Source: Phycisphaeraceae bacterium (lineage in GTDB: Bacteria > Planctomycetota > Phycisphaerae > Phycisphaerales > UBA1924). From it: a DNA stretch of 64,000 nucleotides. Below the pieces are notes generated by a model that ran no database searches, was not told where the DNA came from, and saw only the letters and a list, made by a program, of their open reading frames with translations. Below are positions 23,424-33,546 of the stretch, one piece after another. The stretch covers positions 1 through 64,000 of the forward strand of contig JAHBXL010000015.1 in assembly GCA_019636495.1 (NCBI GenBank), in the 5' to 3' direction. A program made the position numbers and the translations under genes. Position 1 is the stretch's first letter, and every line of letters begins with the position of its first letter.

Positions 23424-24635
23424 ATGCGGATCGTGAGGATCGCGGCGTGCATGACGGCGTGCGCGCTGATTGTCTGCGCGGATGCGCGGGCGCAGACGGG
23501 CGCGGATGGCGCCGCGGAAGCCGGCGCGGCTTCGAAGGCCGAGGTGCGCGATGTCTCCGCGCTGCTCGCGCCGATCATCGAGAAGCACGATGTGCCGGGG
23601 ATGGTCGCGGGGATCGTGGTGGGCGGCCGGCTCATCGCGGCGGGCGCGGCGGGGGTCCGTGCCCGCGGCGAGGCGGAGCACGTGACACTCGACGATCGGT
23701 TCCACATCGGCTCGTGCACCAAGGCGATGACGGCGACGATGTGTGCCGTGCAGGTGGAGCGCGGCACGCTGCGGTGGGACCTGACGATGGCGGAAGCGTT
23801 CCCAGATCTTGCCGCGAAGATGCACGAGCAGTACAAGGGTGTGACGCTGGCGCAACTGCTGAGCAATCGCGGCGGCGTGCCGAGTGATTTGAACGCGGGC
23901 GGCTTGTGGGGCAGGCTGTGGGCCCATCGCGGCACGCCGCGGGAGGCGCGGCGGATGCTGCTGGAGGGCCTGATCTCGCGTGCGCCGGCGCACGAGCCGG
24001 GGACGAAAGACCTGTACTCGAACGCGGGGTTTGCGATCGCGGGGCACATGGCCGAGACGGTTGCCGGGAAGGACTATGAGGACCTGATGCAGGAGTTGGT
24101 GTTCGGGCCGCTGGGCATGACGGCCTGCGGGTGGGGCGCGCCGGGCGATGCGGAGACGATCGATCAGCCGCGCGGCCACGAGCGCGATGGCAAGCCGGTT
24201 CAGCCCGCCCCATGGCGGGCGGACAACCCGCCCGCGATCTCGCCCGCGGGCAGGCTGCACTGCACGCTGGGTGATTGGGGGAAGTTCATCTCGCTGCATC
24301 TGCGTGGCGAAGCCGCGAACCCGAACCGTGCTGCCGCGGTGCTGAGGCCGGAGACGTTCGACACGCTGCACACGCCGCCGGATTCACTCAGCGAGTACGC
24401 CTTCGGCTGGGCTCGGCCCGTGCGTCCGTGGGCGCGGGGCGAGGTCGCCGGTGCAACCGGGCGCGTGCTCACGCATGGCGGGAGCAACACGATGTGGTTC
24501 TGCGTGACGTGGGTCGCGCCGGAGCGCGACTTTGCGGTGCTCATCATGTGCAACCAGGCCGAGCGCGGCGACAAGGCGTGCGATGAGGCGGCGTGGGCGC
24601 TGATTCAGGAGCAGATCAAGACGGCCCGGCGATAG
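23424..24635 (+). CDS. Exported serine hydrolase of the beta-lactamase (class C / PBP) family
   Basis: GGAGG precedes the ATG at 23424, 14 bases after pyrD; the frame upstream overlaps pyrD and is a shadow. The 403-residue product has a signal peptide (MRIVRIAACMTACALIVCADARAQ). Catalytic motifs are SCTK (SxxK, near Ser97-Lys100), YSN (near 198) and HGGS (near 351), the class-C order. These proteins are often esterases or carboxypeptidases rather than true beta-lactamases. Confidence 0.92.
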   Translation: MRIVRIAACMTACALIVCADARAQTGADGAAEAGAASKAEVRDVSALLAPIIEKHDVPGMVAGIVVGGRLIAAGAAGVRARGEAEHVTLDDRFHIGSCTKAMTATMCAVQVERGTLRWDLTMAEAFPDLAAKMHEQYKGVTLAQLLSNRGGVPSDLNAGGLWGRLWAHRGTPREARRMLLEGLISRAPAHEPGTKDLYSNAGFAIAGHMAETVAGKDYEDLMQELVFGPLGMTACGWGAPGDAETIDQPRGHERDGKPVQPAPWRADNPPAISPAGRLHCTLGDWGKFISLHLRGEAANPNRAAAVLRPETFDTLHTPPDSLSEYAFGWARPVRPWARGEVAGATGRVLTHGGSNTMWFCVTWVAPERDFAVLIMCNQAERGDKACDEAAWALIQEQIKTARR

Positions 24636-24669
24636 GCCCCCGGCGCTGCCCGTGTCGGCGGCAGCCTCA

Positions 24670-27600
24670 TCATACCTTGATCGGGTCCGCGCCCTCGCGC
24701 ATGCCGGCGAGCGCGCGACGGAGCGCGCTGCTGGGCTGGGCCTTCTTCGCCGCGGCGGCGTGCTGGGCCTCTTCCTGCGCGTGCGCGGCGACAAACTCCT
24801 CGTGCGAGGGGCCGACGGCATCGAGGCCGAGATCGTGCGCGCCCTCATCGAGCTTGCCCTCGGCGATCTGGCCCTCGTCGCCGACCTGGTCAATCTTCAC
24901 GCTCACACGCTTCGAGACGCCGCGTTCCTGCATCGTCACGCCATAAAGGCGGTCTGCCGCGGCCATGGTGCGCTTGTGGTGCGTGATGACGATGAAGTGG
25001 GAGTGATCGAGGAAGCGGTGGATGACGCGGCAGAAGCGTTCGACGTTGGCCTCGTCGAGCGCGGCATCGACTTCGTCGAGCACGCAGAAGCAACTGGGCT
25101 TGCTCTTGAAGATCGAGAGCAGCAGCGCGACGGCGGTCATGGTCTTCTCGCCGCCGGAGAGTTGGCTGATTGATCGCGGCTCCTTGCCCGGCGGCTTGGC
25201 GATGACCTCGACGCCGCTCTCGAGCCAGTCGATCTCGCCGGTGTCGATCTTCTCGCCGTTCGGGCCCTCTTTGATGATGGGCATCAGCCGCACTTCGGCC
25301 TTGCCTCCGCCGAACAACTGGCGGAACATGCCGTCGGGCCCGGCGAAGTGCTTCTGGATCGTCTCGAAGGTTTCCTTGAAGCGCTGCTCGCTGGCGATGT
25401 TCAGTCTGCCGATGAGATCGGTGAGCGCGACCCGCGCGGCGTCGAGGTCGGCGACCTGCTTGATCAGGTCGTCGTTGCGCGCGGCGAGCAGGGACTCTTC
25501 CTCGATCGCGTCGAGGTTGACGTTCCCGAGTTCCTTGATCTGCTTCTTGAGGTCGGCGATGGTCGCCGCGGCGGGGTCGGAATCCTGTCGCGCGATGACG
25601 ACGGGCACGGTGCGTTGGGCACCGTCGTCGTCGGTGAGTGTGATGGCGAGTCCGTCGTTGAGCATCGCCTCGTACTCGGCGTGCTCGGCGGCGATGTCGA
25701 AGTTCAGGTCCTGCGTGCAGCGTTCGACGAGATTCTCGCGCTTGACCTCGACCTCGCGTCGCGAGATCTCCAGGCTGTTGTAGTCGCGCTCGACGGTCTG
25801 TGCGTGCTGGCGCGAGATGGCGACCTTCTCGCCAAGTTCCTGTGTGAGTTTCACGGCTTGCACGAGTTGCGATCCGACCGAGCGCAACTGCTCCTGCGCT
25901 TCGTGGGCCTCGCGCGTGCCGCGGGTGATGGCCTCGTCGCACTCGGCCAGCGCCTTCTCGTGGGCCGCGAGCGAGGCGGCCCGCTGCTCGATCTGCGATC
26001 GCAGCCGGCGGGCGCGGCGCTGGGCCTCGTCGTCAGTCTCGTCGAGGCGCGACTTCTCGCGCTTCGCGGCGGTGAGCGCCTCGGCGGCGCGGCCGGCCTC
26101 GACCTTCGCGGCGGTCAGAAGATCGCTCGCGGCGTCGGCCTCCTTCTGCGCGGTGTCGATCTGTGCTTCGAGCGCGCCGGCCGCGGCGGCCTGTTCTTCG
26201 TAGAGGCGGCGGAGGCTCTCGGCCTTCTCAGCGGTGTGGGCCTGTTCGCCATCGAGTTTGGCGCAGCGGGCGGTGAGGTCGGCGATCTCCTGTGAGAGGT
26301 TGCCCTGTTCGCGCTCGAGGCGTGCCAGGTCGGCGGCGATGCGCTCGGCCTGGGCCTCATGCGCGACCAACTCGCGCTCGAGCCTCGCCAGCGCGGTGCG
26401 GAGATCGCCCTCGTGTGTGGATGCCGCGGCGGCCTGTTCGTCGAGCCCGGCGAGTGCGGCGCGTTCGGCATCGAGGGCGCGCCGCGCGTCGGCGACGCGC
26501 TCATTGAGCGTGGCCAGTTCGCTGGCGCGCTGCAGCACGCCTCCAGCGCCCCCCGCCCCCGCATCGGCGGTCATGGGTCCGGCGATCACGCGGCCATCGG
26601 CTTCGAGCACGCGTCCATCGCCGGTGACGAACCGCGCGCCAGCGCCATCGGGCGAGGCCTTGAGGAGCATCGCGGCGTCGAGGTCGCGCACGACGAAGGT
26701 GCGGTCGAGCAGCCGGTCGAGCAGCGCGGCGATGCCCTCGGGCGCGCCCTGCACAGGATGGACCGTGTCGCGCACGCGCGAGACCGATCCGTACGCGCCG
26801 CCGATCACACCAACGATCTCGCTCGCCGCTTCCGGCTCGCCGTCCGCGGGTTGCTCGATCGGTCCGGTCAGCGCGCGGCCGAGCGTCTGCATCGGCACGA
26901 ACGCGATGCGACCCGGCAGCGTGCCCAGTTCCGCCGCATCGGGAACATCGAGCAGGGTCGGCACCACCAGCGCCTGGAGCAGTCCGCCGAGCGCGGCCTC
27001 GACGCTCGCGGCGTGGGCCTGGTCGGTTTGGATGAAGTCGGCGAGCACACCGGCGACGCCGGCAAAGCCGCGGCCCTCGGCGCGGGCATCGAGCACGAAG
27101 CGCACGGCCTCGCCGAGGCCGGCGTGGCTGTCGTGCATCTCCTGCAGGGTGGCGCGGCGGCTGTCGAGGCGGACGAGTTCCTGCTGCAGTTCGTCGGCGC
27201 GGCCGGCCAGGCCCTTGCGGTCTGTCGCGAGGCGCTCGCGAGATTGCGCCGCCTTGCTCAGGTCTGAGCGGAACGCGGTGATGCGATCGCCCGCGGTTCG
27301 GCAGAGTTCGAGCGCCTCGCGCTCGCGATCGGCCAGCGCCTCGCGCTCGGTCTTGTTGCCCGCGGCCTTGGCGGCCAGCGCGGCCAGTTGGTCGCGCATC
27401 TGCGCTGCGCGACGACGGTCGCTCTCCACCGCCGCGAGCAGCGCGGTGCGCTCCCGATCGATGTTCGCCGCGCTGGTTCGGGCCTGGCCGTGACGGTTGC
27501 GGGCATCGGCGACGGCGTTCTGCGCCGCGGCCCGCTGCTGGGCGAGTTCGCCGAGAGACGATTCGGCGCGTGCAAGGTCGCTTTCGTGCTGTGCGACGGC

Positions 27601-28773
27601 CTGGGCCTGTTCGGCGACAGCGCGCTGGACTTCGACGATCCACTGCTCGACGGCGGCCATCTGCTGCTCGTCCTCGGCGGCGTGGGCGCGGGCCTCGTCG
27701 ATGGCGTGGGCGGTCATCTCGCGCCGCTGCTCGGCCTGCGCCCGCGCGTGCTGCGCGGCCTGCAGGGCCGACTCGCAGCGGCGCTGCACGCCGCCGAGTT
27801 CGCTCTTGCGGATCTCGGCTTCCTGCTTGGCGCGTTCCAGATCGGCGAGCAACTCCTGCGCGCGGCGGCGCTTGCCGTCGAGTTCGGCCAGTTGGCTGGT
27901 CAATCCGCCGAGGCGCTGCTGCAGGTCGTCGTACTGATCGAGCGCGACGACGGCGCGCAGCGCGCGGAACTCGGCGTCGAGGGCCTTGAACGTCCGCGCC
28001 TTGGCGGCCTGGCTCTTGACGATGCGCAGCCGGCGCTCGGTGTTGGCCAGTTGTTCGCGCGTGAGCGTGAGGTTCTGCTCGGCGCGGTCGAGTTTGCGCT
28101 CGGCCTCGATGCGGCGGGCCTTGTACTTGGCGACGCCCGCGGCCTCCTCGAAGATCGTGCGCCGCTCCTGCGGGCTGGCGAGCAGCATCGCATCGACCTT
28201 GCCCTGCTCGATAATCGAGTAGGCATCGGCGCCGATGCCGGTATCGAGGAACAGATCAACGATGTCCTTGAGGCGGCAGCGTTTCCCGTTGATGAGATAC
28301 TGGCTCGTACCGTCGCGGTACAGCCGCCGTTCGACATCGACCACATCGGCATCGAACGGCAGGGCGCGGTGGCGCGCCGAGCGACGGTCGATGACGCTGA
28401 TCTCGCCGTCGGGCGCGGCGGGCTCGGCCGCCTGCGCATCTTCCCCCGCGACCGGCGCATCGCTCACGCCCGCCGCGTCGGCGGCGGCGCTGGTCTCGGG
28501 CCGCGCCAGCACCGGGTTCTCGAAACTCAGCGTGACCGCGGCCATGCCCATCGGCTTTCGCGCGGCGGAGCCGGCGAAGATGACGTCGATCATCTCCTTG
28601 CCGCGCAGGGACTTGCTGGAGCGCTCGCCGAGCACCCACTTCACGGCGTCGACCACGTTGGACTTGCCGCACCCGTTGGGGCCGACAATCGCCGTGATCG
28701 GTTCATCAAACGTGAACTCGGTCCGGTCCGCGAACGACTTGAACCCGTGCAGCGTGAGTTTGGCCAGACGCAT
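24670..28773 (-). CDS. smc: Chromosome segregation SMC protein
   Basis: SMC compacts and resolves chromosomes with ScpAB. Walker [10 protein letters not shown] is at residues 31-39. Two long coiled coils flank a hinge in the middle. The C-terminal head has LSGGEKTM and the Walker [18 protein letters not shown]. The ATG at 28773 ([20 protein letters not shown]) is preferred over the TTG at 28785; GGAGG lies 12 bases upstream. The length is 1367 residues, longer than the usual 1150-1200. Extra sequence includes an Ala/Glu-rich insertion near residues 90-125 and an 80-residue C-terminal tail after the head, rich in Glu/Ala. Confidence 0.97.
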   Translation of the reverse strand: MRLAKLTLHGFKSFADRTEFTFDEPITAIVGPNGCGKSNVVDAVKWVLGERSSKSLRGKEMIDVIFAGSAARKPMGMAAVTLSFENPVLARPETSAAADAAGVSDAPVAGEDAQAAEPAAPDGEISVIDRRSARHRALPFDADVVDVERRLYRDGTSQYLINGKRCRLKDIVDLFLDTGIGADAYSIIEQGKVDAMLLASPQERRTIFEEAAGVAKYKARRIEAERKLDRAEQNLTLTREQLANTERRLRIVKSQAAKARTFKALDAEFRALRAVVALDQYDDLQQRLGGLTSQLAELDGKRRRAQELLADLERAKQEAEIRKSELGGVQRRCESALQAAQHARAQAEQRREMTAHAIDEARAHAAEDEQQMAAVEQWIVEVQRAVAEQAQAVAQHESDLARAESSLGELAQQRAAAQNAVADARNRHGQARTSAANIDRERTALLAAVESDRRRAAQMRDQLAALAAKAAGNKTEREALADREREALELCRTAGDRITAFRSDLSKAAQSRERLATDRKGLAGRADELQQELVRLDSRRATLQEMHDSHAGLGEAVRFVLDARAEGRGFAGVAGVLADFIQTDQAHAASVEAALGGLLQALVVPTLLDVPDAAELGTLPGRIAFVPMQTLGRALTGPIEQPADGEPEAASEIVGVIGGAYGSVSRVRDTVHPVQGAPEGIAALLDRLLDRTFVVRDLDAAMLLKASPDGAGARFVTGDGRVLEADGRVIAGPMTADAGAGGAGGVLQRASELATLNERVADARRALDAERAALAGLDEQAAAASTHEGDLRTALARLERELVAHEAQAERIAADLARLEREQGNLSQEIADLTARCAKLDGEQAHTAEKAESLRRLYEEQAAAAGALEAQIDTAQKEADAASDLLTAAKVEAGRAAEALTAAKREKSRLDETDDEAQRRARRLRSQIEQRAASLAAHEKALAECDEAITRGTREAHEAQEQLRSVGSQLVQAVKLTQELGEKVAISRQHAQTVERDYNSLEISRREVEVKRENLVERCTQDLNFDIAAEHAEYEAMLNDGLAITLTDDDGAQRTVPVVIARQDSDPAAATIADLKKQIKELGNVNLDAIEEESLLAARNDDLIKQVADLDAARVALTDLIGRLNIASEQRFKETFETIQKHFAGPDGMFRQLFGGGKAEVRLMPIIKEGPNGEKIDTGEIDWLESGVEVIAKPPGKEPRSISQLSGGEKTMTAVALLLSIFKSKPSCFCVLDEVDAALDEANVERFCRVIHRFLDHSHFIVITHHKRTMAAADRLYGVTMQERGVSKRVSVKIDQVGDEGQIAEGKLDEGAHDLGLDAVGPSHEEFVAAHAQEEAQHAAAAKKAQPSSALRRALAGMREGADPIKV

Positions 28774-29384
28774 GTCGGTGAGCAACCTCCGTGTCGCTGT
28801 CGTCCTTCCTGGACAGCGTCAGGCGAATGGGGCGTTCCGTGCCGCGGCGAGGCGAGGCCACAAGACCGCAGAGCATACCCGATCCGACCGCGCGATTCAG
28901 GCCATTTTGAGGGGTTGTGTGGGGGATTGGGGCCCTTTCCCCGGGGTATCGACAACCGACAGGACTCGACAGGAAATCAGGGCGTGCCTCGGCCCGTTCT
29001 TGGCACGATTGGCTGCGGTTTGTGCTTGGGTGATGTGACTCAGTTCTGCAGTCGCGATGGAGAATCGAACTCGGTGGGCTCAACCTCGTCCCGCGGTCCG
29101 CGCGGCTCGTGCAGTGGAGCGTTACAGGCCATGATCCGCGCCGCGTTTGAGGCTGGATCATCCCACGAGTCCGTCCTCTGCCGCTTCGGAACAGTCGTCG
29201 CAAATCCCGCATCTTCAACGTGTTACCGCTCCTCGCCGGTTCGGGAGCCCCACGCTCTGGTTGCAAAGAACGCTGCCGCGAAGTAATCTGTGGTCGTTCG
29301 TGGTTCGCCCGCCATGGCCGCGGGGGTGATATGCGCGGCCGGTTTCGCGGCCGCGGACTCGGTCCGCAGACATCAGGAGATTCG
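28774..29384. other. Intergenic region between divergent smc and beta-helix genes
   Basis: No gene accepted in these 611 bases. The part near 28780 carries the smc ribosome site. TAATCT at about 29285-29290 (minus 100 from the beta-helix start) is a possible -10 for the downstream gene, with CAGGAGA as its ribosome site at 29375. A G/C-rich imperfect hairpin near 28930-28950 has no T-run. Confidence 0.4.
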
Positions 29385-31871
29385 ATGATGGCTCGCATTC
29401 ATGGTCGCGTGCTTTGGTCAGTCTGTGCGGTGTTCGCGGCGGCGTTCCTGGCGGTTCCCGCCAGAGGGCAGATCGACCCGCCCCCGGGCCCGGTTGCGCC
29501 GTCCATGAAACGGCTGGATCAGATCGACCCGCGTCGAACGGTCAGCAGTCTGCCGGGGTCGGAGGAAGCGCTGCACGTCATCAGCGAGCCGGGCGTGTAC
29601 GTGCTGACGGCGGACATCGTCGGCCAGCCCGGCCGGCACGGTGTCATGGTCGTGTGCGATGGGGATGTATCGCTGGACCTCAACGGGTTCTCTCTGGTCG
29701 GGGTGCCGGGATCGCTGCACGCCGTGTACGTTCGCGATCCGCAATCCGGTCAGTCGACGGGGCGGCGCTCGTTCTCGATGCCGCACGTGTTCGAACAGAA
29801 GGGCCGCATCAGCCATTGGGGCGGCGACGGTCTGCACCTTGCCGCGATTGACGAGTGCGCGGTGGCGGGAGTGTCGATCAGCGATTGCGGCGGGATGGCG
29901 TGCCGCGTAAGCGGTCGGCACGAATCGGCGATGGCTTCGATCCGGAACCTGCGTGCACATTCGTGCGGCGGCGGGGGCGTTCTGGTTCACCATCTGCCGC
30001 CGCAGGCGGGCCAGATCGGCGGCGGTTCCGGGAAGGTCAGTCTGTCGGACCTCCACGTGCTGTCGTGCGGGGGCGATGGGATCCTGGTGCTCTGCCCGAC
30101 GAGCGCGGTGTGCGATGTCGGCGTTGAGCGATGCGTGGTGATGAACTGCCCTGGAGACGGCGTGTGCGTACGGGGGTACGGCGCGGGGAGCGGCGGCGGC
30201 GCGGGCAAAGTGTCGTTTCAGGATTTGAGCATCGTGCGCTGCCGCAACGGCGTGTGCATTGAAGGCCATTCGGGCTGGACGGGTTCGACGTGCGACGTGG
30301 CGCGGTGCGTGGTTCAGGATTGCGATCAGGACGGCATCCGTTGCACGGACACCACTCTGTGCAGTCTCTCGTCATTTGATGTCTCCTTCTGCGGCGGGCA
30401 CGGCGTGGCTGCGCTGAAGGTTGTCAAGTTCAAGGCGGGGGCGGACCTGGCCACCACGGTGAACAAGGGTTCATCGCGCGTGCACGCCTGCGGCGGCAAC
30501 GGGCTGTACCTGCTGGATTGCCCCGATGTCTCGACAAGCGGGCTGAGCGTCTCTTCGTGCGTGGATGGGGCCGGCATCCTGCACGTGTTCGGTTCCAATC
30601 CGCCCGACCTGTTCACGGCGGCGCACGAGGCGGCGCACGTGGTTCAGTGCCGCGGCGGCATCCAGTGCGACTGCCCGAACCACCCGATGTCGATCGACTT
30701 CTCGTGCGTGTCGTGCACGCTTTCGAGCAACTTCGGCGCGGGCCTGCGGCTTTCGTGCCCCGCGGCGAGCCCGGTGCGGTGTGTGCTGGACCGGTGCGTG
30801 TGCTCGTCCAACGCGTCGAGCGGCGTGGAACTGGTGTGCCACCCGGCCTCGAGCGTGCAGTGCGTGTGCTCGCATCTGCGTTGCGTTCACAACGGGGGTG
30901 ACGGCATCTCGGTGGTGAGCAGCGACCCGGCATCGACGCTGGCGCACGGGATGGTGATGCTCGATTCGTGCGTGTGCAGCGGGAATGTCGGTTCGGGCGC
31001 GCGGTGCCGGTGCCCGCTTGACGGCCGCCGGTGCGTGTTCTCGGAGAACGGCTCATCGGGCGTCGACTGCGCGGTGGCGAGCCCGTTCGACGCGGCCGGC
31101 TCGCTCTCCGACTGCACGCTGCACCGCAACGCGCTGCACGGAGTCCTGTGCGAGCGCGGCAAGCATCAGGTCGCACGGTGCGACTCGAGCGACAACGGCC
31201 AGCACGGGATGATGTGCGCCGAGGGTTGCCTGATCGTCGACTCCTGCGTGTGCAACCGCAACGGCGGCGACGGACTGCACGTGCTGGGCACGCTGACGGT
31301 CTCGGCCAGCGCGATGCGCCGCAACGGCGGGAGCGGCGCGGTGTGCTCGTCCGGCCAGTGCGTCTGCCGCGACTGCGTCTTCGAACTGAACGGCACCAAC
31401 GCGGGTGTCAGCGCGGCGGGCGCGGTCTTCCTCGACTGCACATCGGTCTCGCTGACGCGGTGCATCGCCAGCAACAACACCGGGCCGGGGCTGTTCTGCG
31501 CTTCTTCGGCGGGCATCGCGTGCGCGTGGTCGTCGATCGACTGTGTGTGCTCGAGCAACACGGGCGACGGCATCCGACTGAACAACACGTTTGGCGCGCA
31601 GGTGCTGCGTTGCGTGTGCACGAACAACGGCGAGTGGGGCGTGCGCTTCTCGTCGGGCAGCACGGGCGGAAAGATCGAGGCCTGCTCGTGCGCGGGCAAC
31701 GGCGGGGGCCTCTTCGTGCAGGGCCAGGGCAACGTGGTGATCTCCAACACCTGCTCCGCCGGTCCGCTTGGGGCGATCATCGTCGCGGGCGGCAACGCGC
31801 TGGGGCGGGTCATCGATGTCGGCTCCCTCAACGCGGGAGACTGTGATGGGCGCGCGAACCTGGTTCACTGA
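29385..31871 (+). CDS. Secreted Cys-rich right-handed beta-helix repeat protein
   Basis: The ATG ATG pair at 29385/29388 follows CAGGAGA; the frame upstream of it is shadow. The 828-residue product has a signal peptide (AAFLAVPARGQ). It then repeats a coil of about 20-25 residues reading roughly C-x-C-x-x-N-x(1-2)-G-x-G-(I/V), for example DRCVCSSN, DSCVCSGN, DSCVCNRN, DCVCSSN, RCVCTNN and EACSCAGN. My hand count is about 65 cysteines. The layout is that of parallel beta-helix surface proteins or polysaccharide-acting enzymes, but the usual stacked Asn/Ser/Val ladder is partly replaced by cysteine. No catalytic residues recognised. It stands 28 bases upstream of a dockerin-like protein and may act with it. 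Confidence 0.88.
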   Translation: MMARIHGRVLWSVCAVFAAAFLAVPARGQIDPPPGPVAPSMKRLDQIDPRRTVSSLPGSEEALHVISEPGVYVLTADIVGQPGRHGVMVVCDGDVSLDLNGFSLVGVPGSLHAVYVRDPQSGQSTGRRSFSMPHVFEQKGRISHWGGDGLHLAAIDECAVAGVSISDCGGMACRVSGRHESAMASIRNLRAHSCGGGGVLVHHLPPQAGQIGGGSGKVSLSDLHVLSCGGDGILVLCPTSAVCDVGVERCVVMNCPGDGVCVRGYGAGSGGGAGKVSFQDLSIVRCRNGVCIEGHSGWTGSTCDVARCVVQDCDQDGIRCTDTTLCSLSSFDVSFCGGHGVAALKVVKFKAGADLATTVNKGSSRVHACGGNGLYLLDCPDVSTSGLSVSSCVDGAGILHVFGSNPPDLFTAAHEAAHVVQCRGGIQCDCPNHPMSIDFSCVSCTLSSNFGAGLRLSCPAASPVRCVLDRCVCSSNASSGVELVCHPASSVQCVCSHLRCVHNGGDGISVVSSDPASTLAHGMVMLDSCVCSGNVGSGARCRCPLDGRRCVFSENGSSGVDCAVASPFDAAGSLSDCTLHRNALHGVLCERGKHQVARCDSSDNGQHGMMCAEGCLIVDSCVCNRNGGDGLHVLGTLTVSASAMRRNGGSGAVCSSGQCVCRDCVFELNGTNAGVSAAGAVFLDCTSVSLTRCIASNNTGPGLFCASSAGIACAWSSIDCVCSSNTGDGIRLNNTFGAQVLRCVCTNNGEWGVRFSSGSTGGKIEACSCAGNGGGLFVQGQGNVVISNTCSAGPLGAIIVAGGNALGRVIDVGSLNAGDCDGRANLVH

Positions 31872-31898
31872 TCGGCGTGACCCATCGGGAGCAGACGC

Positions 31899-32573
31899 AT
31901 GCACACCAGGCACTCATCCTTCGTCGCGGGGTTGATCGTCTCGGCGCTCGTACCGTGCGCGACAGCCAGCGCGCAGCCGACGAACATCAGCCCGGCACAC
32001 AAGTACTGCTGGGGCGAGAACGTCGGCTGGTTGAACTGGCGCGATGCGGGCTCGCCCCCGGGCGCGCAGGGCGCGCGCATCGGCGCGGCGTTCCTCTCGG
32101 GCTTTGTCTGGGGCGAGAGCATCGGCTGGGTGAATCTGGGCGACGGCTCTCCCGCCGACGGCTCGCGCTACGCCAACACCGATGGCACCGACACCGGCGT
32201 GAACATCGACGCAATCAGCGGCGACCTCTACGGCCTGGCCTGGGGCGAGAGCGTCGGATGGATCAACTTCGACACCCGGGTCGCGCTCGCGCCGTTCGGC
32301 CAGCAGGCCCGGTGGGACAGCGCGGCCCAGCGCCTCCGCGGCTTCGCCTGGGGCGAGAACATCGGCTGGATCAACCTCGACAGCGACGAGCACTTCGTCG
32401 CCGTCGGCTGCGCGGCCGACTACAACGGCGACGGGGTCCGCGATGTGCCGGACATCTTCGCCTTCCTCACCGACTGGTTCGCCGGTGTGCCCAGGGCCTA
32501 CACCTTCGGCGGCACGGCGGGCGTGCCCGCCATCTTCGCGTTCCTGAGCGCGTGGTTCGCCGGTTGCCCGTAG
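31899..32573 (+). CDS. Secreted WGENxGW-repeat protein with GC-type dockerin-like tail
   Basis: The 224-residue product has a signal peptide (residues 1-26). Four repeats follow: YCWGENVGWLNW, VWGESIGWVNL, AWGESVGWINF and AWGENIGWINL. The C-terminus (about 170-224) starts GCAADYNGDGVRDVPDIFAFLTDWFAG and ends IFAFLSAWFAGCP. This matches the GC-type dockerin-like tail common in Phycisphaerae, in which two calcium-loop and helix repeats dock to a partner. The first loop is intact (DYNGDG); the second (FGGTAG) has lost its acidic residues. Proposed role: extracellular protein anchored by this tail. Confidence 0.87.
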   Translation: MHTRHSSFVAGLIVSALVPCATASAQPTNISPAHKYCWGENVGWLNWRDAGSPPGAQGARIGAAFLSGFVWGESIGWVNLGDGSPADGSRYANTDGTDTGVNIDAISGDLYGLAWGESVGWINFDTRVALAPFGQQARWDSAAQRLRGFAWGENIGWINLDSDEHFVAVGCAADYNGDGVRDVPDIFAFLTDWFAGVPRAYTFGGTAGVPAIFAFLSAWFAGCP

Positions 32574-32676
32574 GCACGAGTGCGAGGCCGGTGGCGAGCG
32601 GATTCACCCGGCCCAGGCGCCACGAGTCGTGTACGCTGTGGCCGGTCCGCGGATCGCGGGCTCCCGGAGTTCCCCC

Positions 32677-33546
32677 GTGCACGACGTCGGCGTGTGTTCC
32701 TGGTCGCTCAAGCCCGATGGCCCCGCCCAACTGGTCGAGCGCCTGCGCGCCTGCGGCCCTGCGGGCCGTGCGGTGCAGATCGCGCTCGACCCGATTCGCG
32801 AAGAGCGCTGGGACGAGCACGCAACGCGCGGCGCGCTCGCCGCGGCGGGCGTGCGGGTGCTTTCCGGGATGATGGGCACGCGCGGCGAGAACTACGCCAC
32901 GCTGGAGACGATCCGCGCGACGGGCGGCGTGCGTGCGGATGAACACTGGCCCGCGAACCTCGCCGCGGCGAGGGGGAACGCCCGGCTGGCAAGGGCCTGG
33001 GGGATCGACCTGGTCACGTTTCACGCGGGGTTCCTGCCGCATGAGGCCGCCGACCCGTTGCGCGCGGTGATGCTCGATCGCCTGCGGCAGATGACCTGCG
33101 CCTTCGCCGACGAGGGCGTGCGCATTGCCTTTGAGACCGGGCAGGAAGATGCGCCGACGCTGCTGGGCGTGCTCGATGAACTGGCCGCGGTCTGCCCGCC
33201 CGGCTTCGCGCCCGGTGTGAACTTCGACCCCGCGAACATGATTCTCTACGGCATGGGCGACCCGGTCGCGGCGTTGTCGCTGCTGGCCCCGCACGTGCGA
33301 CAGGTGCACATCAAGGACGCGCTGCCGACGCGCCGGCCCGGCATATGGGGGACGGAGGTCGTGGTCGGCACGGGCGCGGTGGATTGGGCGCGGTTCCTCG
33401 CCGTGGTCGAGGCACGCCTGCCGGGCGTTGCGCTGGTGATCGAGCGCGAAGCCGGCGCAGATCGGGGCGGCGACATTCTCGCCGCGGCGGACGTGCTGGC
33501 CAGGCACCTGAGCGGCCGCATCCGTCTGCTGGAGGGCGGGGCATGA
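32677..33546 (+). CDS. Sugar phosphate isomerase/epimerase (TIM-barrel, xylose-isomerase-like)
   Basis: I chose the GTG at 32677, giving VHDVGVCSWSLKPDGPAQLVERL, the typical beginning of this family; the upstream GTG at 32629 adds 16 non-conserved residues. CGGAG lies about 10 bases before. The barrel has WGIDLVTFHAGF, IAFETGQEDA, NFDPANMILYGMGDPV and QVHIKDA, which carry the metal-binding Glu, Asp and His of AP-endonuclease-2/XylI enzymes. It overlaps the following oxidoreductase gene by four bases. The pair suggests a sugar or inositol catabolic or epimerisation step. Confidence 0.85.
   Translation: MHDVGVCSWSLKPDGPAQLVERLRACGPAGRAVQIALDPIREERWDEHATRGALAAAGVRVLSGMMGTRGENYATLETIRATGGVRADEHWPANLAAARGNARLARAWGIDLVTFHAGFLPHEAADPLRAVMLDRLRQMTCAFADEGVRIAFETGQEDAPTLLGVLDELAAVCPPGFAPGVNFDPANMILYGMGDPVAALSLLAPHVRQVHIKDALPTRRPGIWGTEVVVGTGAVDWARFLAVVEARLPGVALVIEREAGADRGGDILAAADVLARHLSGRIRLLEGGA

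Noticed and set aside
29003..29025. TTGGCACGATTGGCTGC upstream of the beta-helix gene as a sigma-54 promoter
   Set aside because: GG and GC dinucleotides are one base too far apart for the -24/-12 consensus.
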